DNA from: Gemmata sp051859125 | Lineage (GTDB): Bacteria > Planctomycetota > Planctomycetia > Gemmatales > Gemmataceae | Assembly: GCF_051859125.1 (NCBI RefSeq) | Contig: NZ_JBHYGG010000090.1 | Span: 10,129-74,128 of the forward strand | Reading direction: 5' to 3' | Length of the DNA stretch: 64,000 nt | Part shown: positions 16,953 to 26,200 of the stretch, one piece after another | Position numbering within the stretch: the stretch's first letter is position 1 | Layout of the letters: each line of letters begins with the position of its first letter | The notes under the pieces: model-generated | The model's input: the letters and a program-made list of their open reading frames with translations, nothing else | Database searches by the model: none | What the model was told of the DNA's origin: nothing | Translations under genes and position numbers: made by a program

Positions 16953-17720
16953 ATGCGCTACCTGTTCCTCATGTACGGGGCCGAGAGCAATTGGACCGAC
17001 GCGGAGCGGCGGGAGTGCGTGCTGGAGTCGTTGGCCGTGTGCGACGACCTCGCCGCCCAGGGGAAGCTCGTTGCGACCGCCCCGCTGCACCCGGTCGCCA
17101 CCGCCGCCACCGTGCGGGTCCGGGACGGCCGGCCGCTCGTCACCGACGGGCCGTTCGCCGAGACGATCGAGCAACTCGGCGGGTACTTCCTGCTGGACCT
17201 CGCGGACCTCGACGAGGCCATCGCGGTCGCGGCCCGGCTCCCGCCGGTCGCGAAGGGGGCCGCCGAGATCCGCCCGGTGCTCTGCGTCGACGGGCTGCCG
17301 CCCGAGCGCATCGCCCCGTTCGCCGCACCGGGGGCCGGCGGCACCCCGTACATGCTGCTGTGCTACGACGACGAGGGCGCGTGGGAGCGGGCCGGCGACG
17401 CGGCGCGCCGGGACGCCCTGTCTGCGGCGGTCGGCCTGTGCCACCGGCTGAGCGCCGACGGTCGCTACGCGTTGGCGTCCCCGCTGCACCCCGCGGCCAC
17501 GGCCACCTGCGTCCGGGTCCGGAACGGGGTCCGGCACGTCACCGACGGCCCGTTCGCCGAGACGCACGAGGTGCTCGGCGGGTTCTACGTGGTCCGCGCC
17601 GAGTCGCGGGCCGCCGCCCTCGCGATCGCCGCCGAGCACCCCGGGGCGGCGCGGGGCTCGGTCGAGGTCCGCGCCCTCGTCGACCTGTCGGGCCTGCGGA
17701 ATTCTCAACCCGCGGCGTGA
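16953..17720 (+). CDS. Tandem YCII/DGPF-domain protein
   Basis: A 255-residue protein made of two YCII-related domains. The first starts with MRYLFLMYGAESNWTDAER and contains VTDGPFAETIEQLGGYFLLD. The second starts with YMLLCYDDEGAWERAGDAAR and contains VTDGPFAETHEVLGGFYVV. Both have the TDGPFAE signature that gives the DGPF name. Single-domain versions are the usual partner of ECF42 sigma factors, so this fusion probably works with the sigma factor just upstream, perhaps as a target or a sensor. The start at 16953 has GGGAGGGG upstream. A YciI-like catalytic role is unproven for DGPF proteins. Confidence 0.88.
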   Translation: MRYLFLMYGAESNWTDAERRECVLESLAVCDDLAAQGKLVATAPLHPVATAATVRVRDGRPLVTDGPFAETIEQLGGYFLLDLADLDEAIAVAARLPPVAKGAAEIRPVLCVDGLPPERIAPFAAPGAGGTPYMLLCYDDEGAWERAGDAARRDALSAAVGLCHRLSADGRYALASPLHPAATATCVRVRNGVRHVTDGPFAETHEVLGGFYVVRAESRAAALAIAAEHPGAARGSVEVRALVDLSGLRNSQPAA

Positions 17721-17856
17721 CCCGGTGTCGATCCCGGCCCCGCCCGTTCGACCAACTTGCACACGACGGGCCGCCCGCTGCGGCCCGACGACTGGTACAC
17801 CCCCCCGCGCCGCGGGGTCGGTGCTTCGTTCGCCCTGTTTCTGGGAGGTTGATACG

Positions 17857-18384
17857 ATGCGACGGATGCTCACAGCCGGCCTGGTTCTGATCGCCCTGAC
17901 CGCCACCGGCCGCGGGGAGGACCCGCCCGCCAAGGCGGCCCCCGCGCACCCCGGCCTGGAGCGGCTCAAGGGGTTCGCCGGCACCTGGGTGGAGGCCGAC
18001 AAGGACGGGAAGCCGACCGACAAAATCGTGTCGGTCGTGCGGGTCACCGCGGGCGGGTCCGCGGTCCACGAGACGCTGTTCCCCGGGCAACCGCAGGAGA
18101 TGGTCTCGGTGTACCACCTCGACAAGGGCGAGCTGGTGATGACCCACTACTGCGTGCTGGGGAACCAACCCCGGATGAAGGCCGACCCGAAGGCCCCCGC
18201 GAACCAGATCCGGTGGGTGTTCGCCGGGGGCACGAACCTGGACCCGGCCAAGGACGCCCACATGCACGGGGCCACGGTCACCGTCATCGACGCCGACCAC
18301 ATCGAGATCGCCGGCGAGGCGTGGGTCGGCGGCAAGCCGTCCGATGACCACTGCGGGAAGATGAGCCTCGTCCGCAAGAAGTAA
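17857..18384 (+). CDS. Secreted lipocalin-like hypothetical protein
   Basis: A 175-residue protein with a signal peptide (RRMLTAGLVLIALTATGRGE). The mature part alternates strands in the pattern of lipocalin-like / DUF1579-type barrels: LERLKGFAGTWVEAD, IVSVVRVTAGGSAVHETL, MVSVYHLDKGELVMTHYC, QIRWVFAGGTNLDPAK, GATVTVIDADHIEIAGEAW. GTWxxxD near the start of the barrel is typical of the group. The ligand is unknown. It follows the YCII gene in the same orientation and may belong to the ECF42-linked cluster. GGGAGG precedes the start. The family name is tentative. Confidence 0.6.
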   Translation: MRRMLTAGLVLIALTATGRGEDPPAKAAPAHPGLERLKGFAGTWVEADKDGKPTDKIVSVVRVTAGGSAVHETLFPGQPQEMVSVYHLDKGELVMTHYCVLGNQPRMKADPKAPANQIRWVFAGGTNLDPAKDAHMHGATVTVIDADHIEIAGEAWVGGKPSDDHCGKMSLVRKK

Positions 18385-18409
18385 CAGCGGCAGGAGTCCG
18401 AAACACGGG

Positions 18410-18441
18410 CGCGGGGCCGGGGGCCAGACCCCGGCCCCGCG
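18410..18441 (+). terminator. Hairpin terminator candidate
   Basis: A 13-bp perfect GC stem (CGCGGGGCCGGGG / CCCCGGCCCCGCG) with a six-base loop begins 26 bases after the stop of the lipocalin-like gene. There is no U-tract, which is common in very GC-rich genomes. Confidence 0.6.
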
Positions 18442-18582
18442 TCACGTTACCCGCTCGATCGAAGAGCGAACCCCGGAACGGGGTGCCGGTCGGCTCAGCC
18501 GACTGCGTGGTGTGCTGTTGAGGGGCCTGCGAGGGGAGCGACGCGAGCCCGGCGGGTGTGCTGAAGAACACCGGCCCGCCGC

Positions 18583-18807
18583 CTACGCCCGGACCTGCAA
18601 TTCGATCTCGAGCGGGCTGCCGCCCGGACTCGACTCCGTTCGGGCGTGGGCACGTTGTTGCTGCCGCCGCTTCACCGCGGCGACCAACGCCCGCGCGCTC
18701 CGCAGCCGGTCCTCGAGTTCCGGGGACGGGACGTCGCCCTGGTCGATGACCTCGTTGCGAACGTCCTCGAGTCGATCCAGGTGGGACCGCAAATCGGCGT
18801 AGGTCAT
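18583..18807 (-). CDS. Small conserved protein (VIDQGD family)
   Basis: A 74-residue, mostly helical and charged protein: LRSHLDRLEDVRNEVIDQGD followed by VPSPELEDRLRSARALVA. It resembles a 56-residue protein encoded at 44341-44511 inside the integrated element (LRRLRRVRAELIDQGD, VPAELDDEIR), so the two are probably paralogs. No function is known to me. The ribosome-binding site is weak, which lowers confidence in the exact start. It is the last gene before the left end of the element. The protein may be a small adaptor or simply a widespread family of unknown role. Confidence 0.55.
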   Translation of the reverse strand: MTYADLRSHLDRLEDVRNEVIDQGDVPSPELEDRLRSARALVAAVKRRQQQRAHARTESSPGGSPLEIELQVRA

Positions 18808-19094
18808 GGGCGACCACGGGATGGGGCTGGGGGCGGGAAGCTCGGCCGATACTCAGAGAACGAACCGGCCTGTCGCGCTCCCCGCGTCGCTCCCGTCCCC
18901 AGCGATGCCCGGAACGGGGCCACCCTCGGCCAGTCCGGGACCGACGACTCCGAGGTTCGCGGCCCCTACAGGGCGAGGACGGTTGAGGATTCGTGAAGAT
19001 AACGAGGCGTCGGAGAGCGGCGGGGCCACTCGTCCGAACGCCTTGGAATCTCAAGACTTGGGAGCTTCTGAGGACGATCGGGAGCGATCAAGGG

Positions 19095-19143
19095 GAGAGC
19101 CGCCTGTGAGATTTGAACTCACGACCCCCGCTTTACGAAAGCG
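19095..19143 (+). repeat. Left attachment repeat (tRNA-Thr 3' fragment)
   Basis: 49 bases identical to 55400-55448, read on the minus strand as the anticodon arm, variable region, T arm and acceptor 3' strand of tRNA-Thr. After GCG at 19141-19143 the match ends abruptly (ATTTT instead of GTGCAC), so there is no tRNA 5' half here. This is the displaced attachment site. Confidence 0.9.
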
Positions 19144-19246
19144 ATTTTCTGAGTCTACTGGCGTCCACTACCGCCCGCGGCATCCTACGAACGTAGGAGA
19201 ACCGGTATCTACTTTCCACAGGTGTCCACCGACGGCCGCCGTGTAA

Positions 19247-19266
19247 GGTGGCGTTAAGGTGGCGGG
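19247..19266 (+). repeat. End repeat, possible integrase arm site (left)
   Basis: GGTGGCGTTAAGGTGGCGGG matches GGTGGCGGTAAGGTGGCGGG at 55312-55331 at 19 of 20 positions and in the same orientation. Each lies about 70-100 bases inside an attachment repeat. Within the left copy TAAGGTGGCG occurs twice in a row. Confidence 0.5.
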
Positions 19267-19496
19267 GTTGAAACGCGGGCCTCCAGCGATTGCTTTAACT
19301 GGGAGGTTGGCGATTTCCCAGGAGCCAACCCAAGCTGAATGGCGTGTGAGTAGCCCCGTGCCATCTAACGGTTAAGCCTCAAGGGATGTTTGCTTAATCC
19401 GGTCTATACGTGGTAGTCGATCGCGATGCGGGCAGCCCACATCCGGCCGGAGGTGCCGGGTGGCGTGGGCCGGGGTGGGCCGGAAGGACTTGGGGT

Positions 19497-19564
19497 TGGG
19501 ACGCATGGAGCCCTGTTGAGATGGAGGTGGCCACCTCCATCTCAACAGGGCTCCATGCGTCCCA
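19497..19564 (+). repeat. 68-bp perfect palindrome without loop
   Basis: Two 34-base arms meet at 19530/19531 with no spacer and no mismatch; the centre reads GGAGGTGGCCACCTCC. It is non-coding and near the left end of the element. Confidence 0.9.
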
Positions 19565-19768
19565 CATCTCGCCTACGCCCAACTTGAAGCCGCTGGATTT
19601 TCCCCGGCAGGACCAGACCATATGATGGCGGGGAGCGGGGCGGCCAGGACAAAAATATCTGCGGAGCGTGCGACGCGCAGGTGCCGCAACGGCCGAAGAC
19701 GAGAGCCAACCCGTGATCGCTCCTAACCTCGACTCGTGTCGATTGGTGTTCGGCGCTTGCACTCAATC

Positions 19769-20167
19769 TTATGGCTCTCCAAGCGATTCGCCGAGCTTGA
19801 AGTAATAGTCGGCTTTCAATCTACGATCCTCCTCGGGGAGATTTGAACCATTAATTAGATGATAATTGGCTAGATTCTGAGCGGCCGCCTTGCTGCCTAA
19901 CTCGGCGGCACGCGCTAGAAGAGTCTCGCCCCGGAGGCGGGAGCTCTCTTGTGCTTTCCATACCGCGGATTGCTCTGCGCCGGAAGCGGTGCTCGTAAAT
20001 TCCATATATTCGGCTTCGGTATCAAATAGGTGCATGCCATATAGATATAAGCAACCCAGTGCAACCAAGCTATCGAGATTATCAAAATCGCCCAATTGCT
20101 CTATTATTGCTGCGGCCTGACGGTACCGGCCACTCTGGTACTCTTGTCGCCAATCTAAATTTGTCAT
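19769..20167 (-). CDS. Sel1/TPR-like small protein, possible RHS immunity partner
   Basis: A 132-residue acidic protein with helical repeats: YQSGRYRQAAAIIEQLGD, LDSLVALGCLYLYG, LARAAELGSKAAAQNLANYH. The last segment matches the AAxxGxxxAxxNLAxxY pattern of Sel1-type repeats. Base composition is visibly more AT-rich than the surrounding genes. It lies 104 bases downstream of the giant RHS gene on the same strand, which is where immunity genes of polymorphic toxins sit, and its AT-richness matches that of the RHS 3' end. I infer that it may neutralise the RHS tip, but I recognise no known immunity family and a general scaffolding role is equally possible. Confidence 0.6.
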   Translation of the reverse strand: MTNLDWRQEYQSGRYRQAAAIIEQLGDFDNLDSLVALGCLYLYGMHLFDTEAEYMEFTSTASGAEQSAVWKAQESSRLRGETLLARAAELGSKAAAQNLANYHLINGSNLPEEDRRLKADYYFKLGESLGEP

Positions 20168-20271
20168 AGGACACGCTCGAGATCATGTGTTGCGTCGATC
20201 ACTTGTGGGCAGCACAGAGACAGCGTTTGATGTACCATTCCTGAACCGCACGCGAGAATCCTTCCACATTG

Positions 20272-23200
20272 TCAGCATTTTGGTGCCGCGCCCCAGCCCG
20301 GTGGGGGATCTTTCGGCAGAAGTCTGCGGTCCGGAATTGGATCGAGGAACTTCCAACCGTCAGGCATTACTCCCGGAAAATTCCATAAATATGGTACATT
20401 CCCAGTTTTTGGGTCGGAGCCGGCGCAGGGCCAATCCTCAGGGATGACGTGCCCCGATACAATAACTTGGCCAACTCCGGCGCACTTGTAAATGCATTGC
20501 TTCCAGCCTCTGGGGACGATGGGGCTCTGTGCGCTAGTTAATGTTGATAGAAGACAGCAATGGTTGGACTTGTCCACATTCTGTGGCGCAGGATCAGGAG
20601 TTGGCGACGGATTCGCACTTGGGGGCGTGGACGGGCTCTTCACTCCACAAATGATTGATCCTCGTGATGGCGAAGAGTATCCCGGTAGGGGGGGAGACGC
20701 CAGAAGAGGTGCAGCCATAGGATACGGCTCCAAGGCGCGATTGCCGTAGCCATCCACTACTGGATTAAACAGGCGGTTCCGTTCATACAGGCTCATGGAA
20801 TTTAATTCGTAAGGCTTGTAAGCGTACGCGGGTGGAAGAACCGACGCCGATGGCGCTGGGCCACCACCTGGCTGAGTGCCCGGTCTGTTGGGGTCGATCG
20901 GGGGGCGGTAGATCTGTAGCGTCGGAGCCGGCCGCGCCAGTGCCGGTCGCACGGGAGCCGCCTGCAACCCGCTCGGATCCAGGCCCGAAATCGGCCCGTT
21001 CCCAACGAAAACGTAAAGGTTCACGTCACCTGCCGCGAACCGGATCGGATCGAGGCTGACCCACCGGCCCAGGGTGGGGCTGTACCACCGGAACCGCGAC
21101 TCGTTGAGTCTGCTGGTGGCGTCGTACCGGAATCCCTGGAACCCGTACGCCCAAGCGTAACTGCTTCCTGCGCCCCGCACGGCGTAGCTCGCGTCGTACA
21201 CGGTCTGGACGCCGAACGGGTCGTAGGCGTACCGCTCGACCACGGTGCCGGTGCCGTCGATCAGGGCGGTCACGTTCCAGTTGGCGTCCTGGGCGACCCA
21301 CAGCCGCTCGTCCAGGGTGCCGTTCGCATCGGTGTCCCGGTCCCGCAGGACCAGCGCGTCCACGTACACCGGGGACCACACGTACCGGGCCGCGGTGTTC
21401 GCCCCGACCTTCTCCTCCAGCACCTGCCAGTCGGCCGAGTAGTACAGGTCCGTCGTCGTGCCGCCCGCCGTCCGCGTCACCCGCCGGCTCAGCCCATCGT
21501 ACCCGAACGTCTCCAGGGTTGTCCCGCCCGAATTCTTCACCGCCACCAGCCGGTTCCACGCGTCGTACACGAACTGCCGCCCGGTCTCGTCGCCCGTCAT
21601 GTTCCCGCTGGCGTCGTACGTCGGCGCGGTCGCCCCGCCGATGCTCGTCACCTCGTTCTGCTTGTTCGCGGTCCGGGCCTGGGTTGCGCCGTTGGTGGTC
21701 ACCGAGTCCCAGTTCCCCGTTGCGTCGTAGTCCCAACTCTGGCTGCGGGCCGCGGCCCCGGTCAGTCCGGTCTTGGTCCCGTTGAGGGTGCCCCGCTGGA
21801 ACGACGCCAGTTGGTTCAGCGTGTCGTACCCGTACAGCTCGCCCGACGCCAGGTTGGTCAGGTTGTCGCGGAACGTGCGGTTGGAGTTCTCGTCGTACCC
21901 GTACTGGAACCGGTCCACCGCCGCGCCGGTGCTGGTCTTGAGCCACCGCTGGTCCACCACCCGCCCGAACCGGTCCAGGCCCGTGTACTGGTCCCCGGCG
22001 TCGCCATTGGGCTCGGCCCCCTGCTTGACGTACGTGAGGTCCACCCCGGGCAGCAGGTGCGCCCGCCGCACCACCGTGCCCAGCCCCAGGAAGTCGTAGC
22101 TCTCCAGCGTCCCGGTCGAGTCGGATAGCGACGACAGGCGGCTGATGGAGTTGTTCAGGCCCGACGAGTAGTTGGACGTGACCGCGTACCCGGACGGGTA
22201 CGTGAGCGTCGTCTGCCGCGACTGGTTCGCCGTCCCGCTCGCGTTGAAGTTGTACGCGTACTGCACCTTGGGCGTCGTCGAGGTGACAACCGCCCCGCTG
22301 TGCGACTGCCACTCGGTGATGAGCTGCCCCAGGCCGTTGTAGTCCCGGAGCACCTCGTTCACCACACTCCCGGCGCTCGCGGCGTTGTAGCTCGTCACCT
22401 TGACCGCGTTGCCCTGGCCGTCGTACGCGGTCTCGACCCGCCGCACCGCCCCGTCGACGCCCGCCCCTAGCGTGGTCACCGCGTCGCTCACCACCCGCCC
22501 GAGCACGTCGTAGGTGAGGGTGTGGACGCTCCCGTTGCGGTCGGCCGCGGTCCGCGTCTGGCCCAGGGCGTTGACCGTCACCGTCTCCTGCTGGGTCGCG
22601 CTCGCCGCCCCGGTCGTCGCGTCCGGGTGCCGGGTCGCCGACACCACGTCGTTGGAGTCGACGCTGTTCCCGCCGCCCTGGGTGACCCCGTACACCCACT
22701 GCGTGGTCTGCACCCCGCCCCCGGTCAGCGCCACGGTCAGGCTGGTCATGCCCACCGAGTTGTAGGCGTACCCCACCGTCTTGTTCGACGTGTCGGTAAT
22801 CGCGCCGTTGGTGAACGCCTCGACCGTCTGCGTCGCCCGGCCCAGCGCGTCCGCGTACGTGCGGCCCACGATGCCCTTGGGGTCGGTTGCCTCGAACGGC
22901 CCGCCCGCGTCCCCGCCGGCCGAGAGCGTCGCCACCGCCACCGCCGGCGAGGAGCCGCCGGTCAGCCCGGCCCCGCTGGCGGTGAGCTTCGCCTGCCACT
23001 TCCCGGCGAGCGTGCCGGCGAACCGCACCTGCCACCCGCCGCCCGGTGCCGCCGTCACCACCGCGTTCCCGGCCCCCACGCTCGTCAGCGCCTGGAGCGC
23101 GGTCTGCACCGTCGCCGCCGAAGCGTTGTAGGCGATCGCCGCCGTCGTCTGCCCGCCGAACGACAGGGTGAACGTCCCGCCCGTGGGCGCGCCGGTCAAC

Positions 23201-26200
23201 TTCACCGTCTGGACCGCGTCGGCCGCGTACCCGTAGCTCGCCACCAGGGCCGTCGCGCTGCGGGTCGGGACCGTGCCCGGCCGGGTCCACGCGGTGCCGC
23301 CGTTGGTGCCCACGTCCACCGCCGCGGTGAGCCGCCCGGCGTTGTCGTAGTAGTACCCGGCGGAGCTCACCCGCGCCCCGACCCCGCCCGACGGCGAACC
23401 CAGCGCCCCAGTCCCGCTGGCGTTGTGGAACCGCTCCCGGACCGTCGAGGTCAGTGTCAGCCCGTCCTTGTCGTACGCGGCCTCGGACTGCGTCACGACC
23501 GTGTCGCCGGTCACGTCGTCGGCGTCGGCGTACCCCGCATCCCCGCCGCCGTCGGTCGCGTACGACGTCGTCACCCGCCCGGCCCCGTCGATCACCGCCT
23601 TCTGGACCAGCCCGTTGGGCGCCGCGGTCTTGATGGCGTACCCGCGGCCGTCGTACCACACGTCGGAGTGGAGCGAGTTGGTCGACACCGCCCCGGTGGT
23701 CGGGTTGACCGAGAACGTGTCGCACCGGTAGACCCGGCCCAACTCGTCGTAGCTCGTCGTCGACTGCGCCCGCAGCAGGCCCGAGCTGAGCGGCTGCGGC
23801 ACGCCGCTGGTCACGGTTGGGGTGACCCCGTCCGCATCGTACTGGCGGACCTTGGTGACCTGGTTCAGGTTGTCGTAGTCGCTGTACACCAAAGGGCGGT
23901 TGGCCGCCGTGCCCTCGGTGGTCTCGACTCCGGCCTTGACCGCCACCGCCCGGCCCCGCCAGTCGTACCACGTCTGCGTCACCCGGTTCGCGGCCCCGCC
24001 CCCGGGGACCTCGGTCACCTTGGTGAGGTTGCTGATCCCGACCCCGCCCCCGTCGTACTCGTACGCGGCCACCTTCACCGTGTTCGTGCCGGCCAGGTTG
24101 GTGGGCGACCAGAACCCGGTGGTCGGGGTGTCGTCCGTACCCACCCAGTCGCTCACCCGTCGGCCGAGCCCGTCGTACTCCGTGCGGGTGATCGTCCCCT
24201 CGGGGCTCGTGACCTTGTTTTTTCGGCCATAGTGGTCGTAGCCGTACCGGATCCGGTAGTAGTTCACCCCTTCGGTGCCGAGGTTCGCCGCGGTCGAGTA
24301 GGTCACCCCGCCGAGGTCGAAGTAGGCGTCCGCGGACACCACCTGGCCGAACGCGTTCACGTACGACCGAGACAGCGACTGCACCTGCCCGACCGACTCG
24401 GCCCCCGTGGGCCGGCCGCCCGAGACGGCCGGGGCCGCGGTCGTGGTCAGGGTCTCGGTGTACCCGCGGGCCCGGTCCTCGCGGGTCACCACGGTCGGCC
24501 CGGTGGGCGTGTTGGTGCCGCTGTTCCATCCCTGATAGGACCGGACCTCGTGGGCCGCGTCGTTGTACACCGTGTAGTTGACCCGACCCTCGGGCGTCGT
24601 CGCTTTTGTCACCCGACCTTGAGCGTCTACCTCGTAGGCCGTTGTCAGGTGCAGCCCGCCCCCCGACGGCGTGGCCCATCCGCTGGGTAGGTTCGCGAAC
24701 GTCCCGGTCTGGGCTGTGTCCGCGTCGGTTATCGTCTTCACCACTGCGCCGGTCGCCGGGTCGTACTGAACGTAGGTGATGAACCCGCTTGCGTCCTTCA
24801 TCCAGACCGGTCGCCCGTGGTCGTCGAACACCGACGTCACGGTGCTGACGCTGTTCGAGCCGTTCTGGGCCGTAGTGACGGTCGGCAGGGTGGTGGTGAC
24901 GGAAACGACCTCGTTCGTGCCCGTGACGAACGTGTACGCGTAGCTAGTCGTCTGCCCCCCGGTCCCGTTTTCGTTCCGGTACAAGGTGTCGGTGGCGAGG
25001 TGGAAGTAGATGCCCGAGGCCGCGGCCCGGAGGTAGTAGGCCCACGCCCCCTGGGGCACCGCGGTCCCGGTCTCCCCCTGCCGGAGGTCCGCCTGTTTGA
25101 GGTAGCCGGCGACGTCGCCCGGGGCGCCCGCCAGAGCGGTCGTGGTCGAGCCGTAGGTGTACGCGGTCACCAGCCCGGCGGAGTCGCTGAGGTACTGGGC
25201 GTTGTCGGCGACGTAGTGGACCAGGTCGTCGTACGCCGTGGTGTACCCGGTGACCGCGGACGGGGCGGCGTGCAGGACCACCCGGCCGGCGTCGTCGTAC
25301 CGGTAGTAGTCGATCCACGGGGCCGGGGCCCCGGCGGGCTGGACCGCCTTCAATATGACGAGCCCGAACGCGTTGGTGAACACCGTGTTGACGGTACCAT
25401 CGGGGAGCGTCTCCACGGTCCGGGTGGCCCACCCGTTCATGCTCCCGCCGGTCGCGTTGGTCGTGTACGCGTACGTGAGTTCGCCCTGGCCCGCGGTGCA
25501 CACCGGGCACCCGAGCCCCCCGGCCACCTCCTTGGTGACCCGCCCGGTCCCGTCGTACTCGAAGTAGTTCGCCGCGTACGGGGCGAGTTGGACGTCGGTC
25601 GCCCCGGTCGCCGAACCCAGGGTCGCGGCCGCGAGGTCGTACCCCGGCCCGGAGACGATGTACTTGAGCGCGCCGGCGTACCCCCCCGAGCCCGTCGTCT
25701 TGTAGTACCGGTAGTAGTCGGTGTTCAGCACGCTCCCGGCCGGGTCCTTGACCACGGCCGTCTTCAGGTCGCCCGGGTTGCCGTTCGCGTCGCCCGACCC
25801 GTAGTAGGTGTACTCGACCGACCGGACAGTCGCCCACGCCCCGGCCCCGACCCGCCGGCGCTGCGTGACCGACGCCAGTTGCCCGGCCGTGCCGCCCGAG
25901 CCCGAGTAGGCGTACAGGTACGACTCGGTCTCGGTCGTGGCCCCACTCGGGACCGTCTTCTGGATCTCGGTCGCCCGCCCGTCCGCGTCGGACGAGACCA
26001 CGGTCACTACGTTACCGGCCGCGTCCTCGTACCCGGCGAACCGGCCCCGCTTCCCGGCCGCGTGGGTGGCGGAGAAGTCGTAGAACGTGACCCGCGCCCC
26101 GGTCCCGTCGGTCAGCACGAACACGTGGTTGACCGTGTCGTGGGCCAGGGCGGTGGCGTCGGCCCGGCGGGCGACGTACCCCCCGCTGACCGTGTCGAAG

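Larger units (their letters stand above)
19144..19768. other. Left end of element, non-coding
   Basis: No gene is seen in 625 bases. The stretch contains a TAAGGTGGCG direct repeat at 19244-19267 that matches the right end of the element, and a perfect 68-bp palindrome at 19497-19564. Both are listed separately. Confidence 0.6.

Noticed and set aside
19095..19143. A second tRNA-Thr gene
   Set aside because: Only the 3' half matches; the 5' acceptor strand, D arm and half of the anticodon stem are absent.
21026..24679. A long minus-strand frame within the RHS gene
   Set aside because: It is the RHS gene read in another frame. The correct frame contains regular YD repeats.
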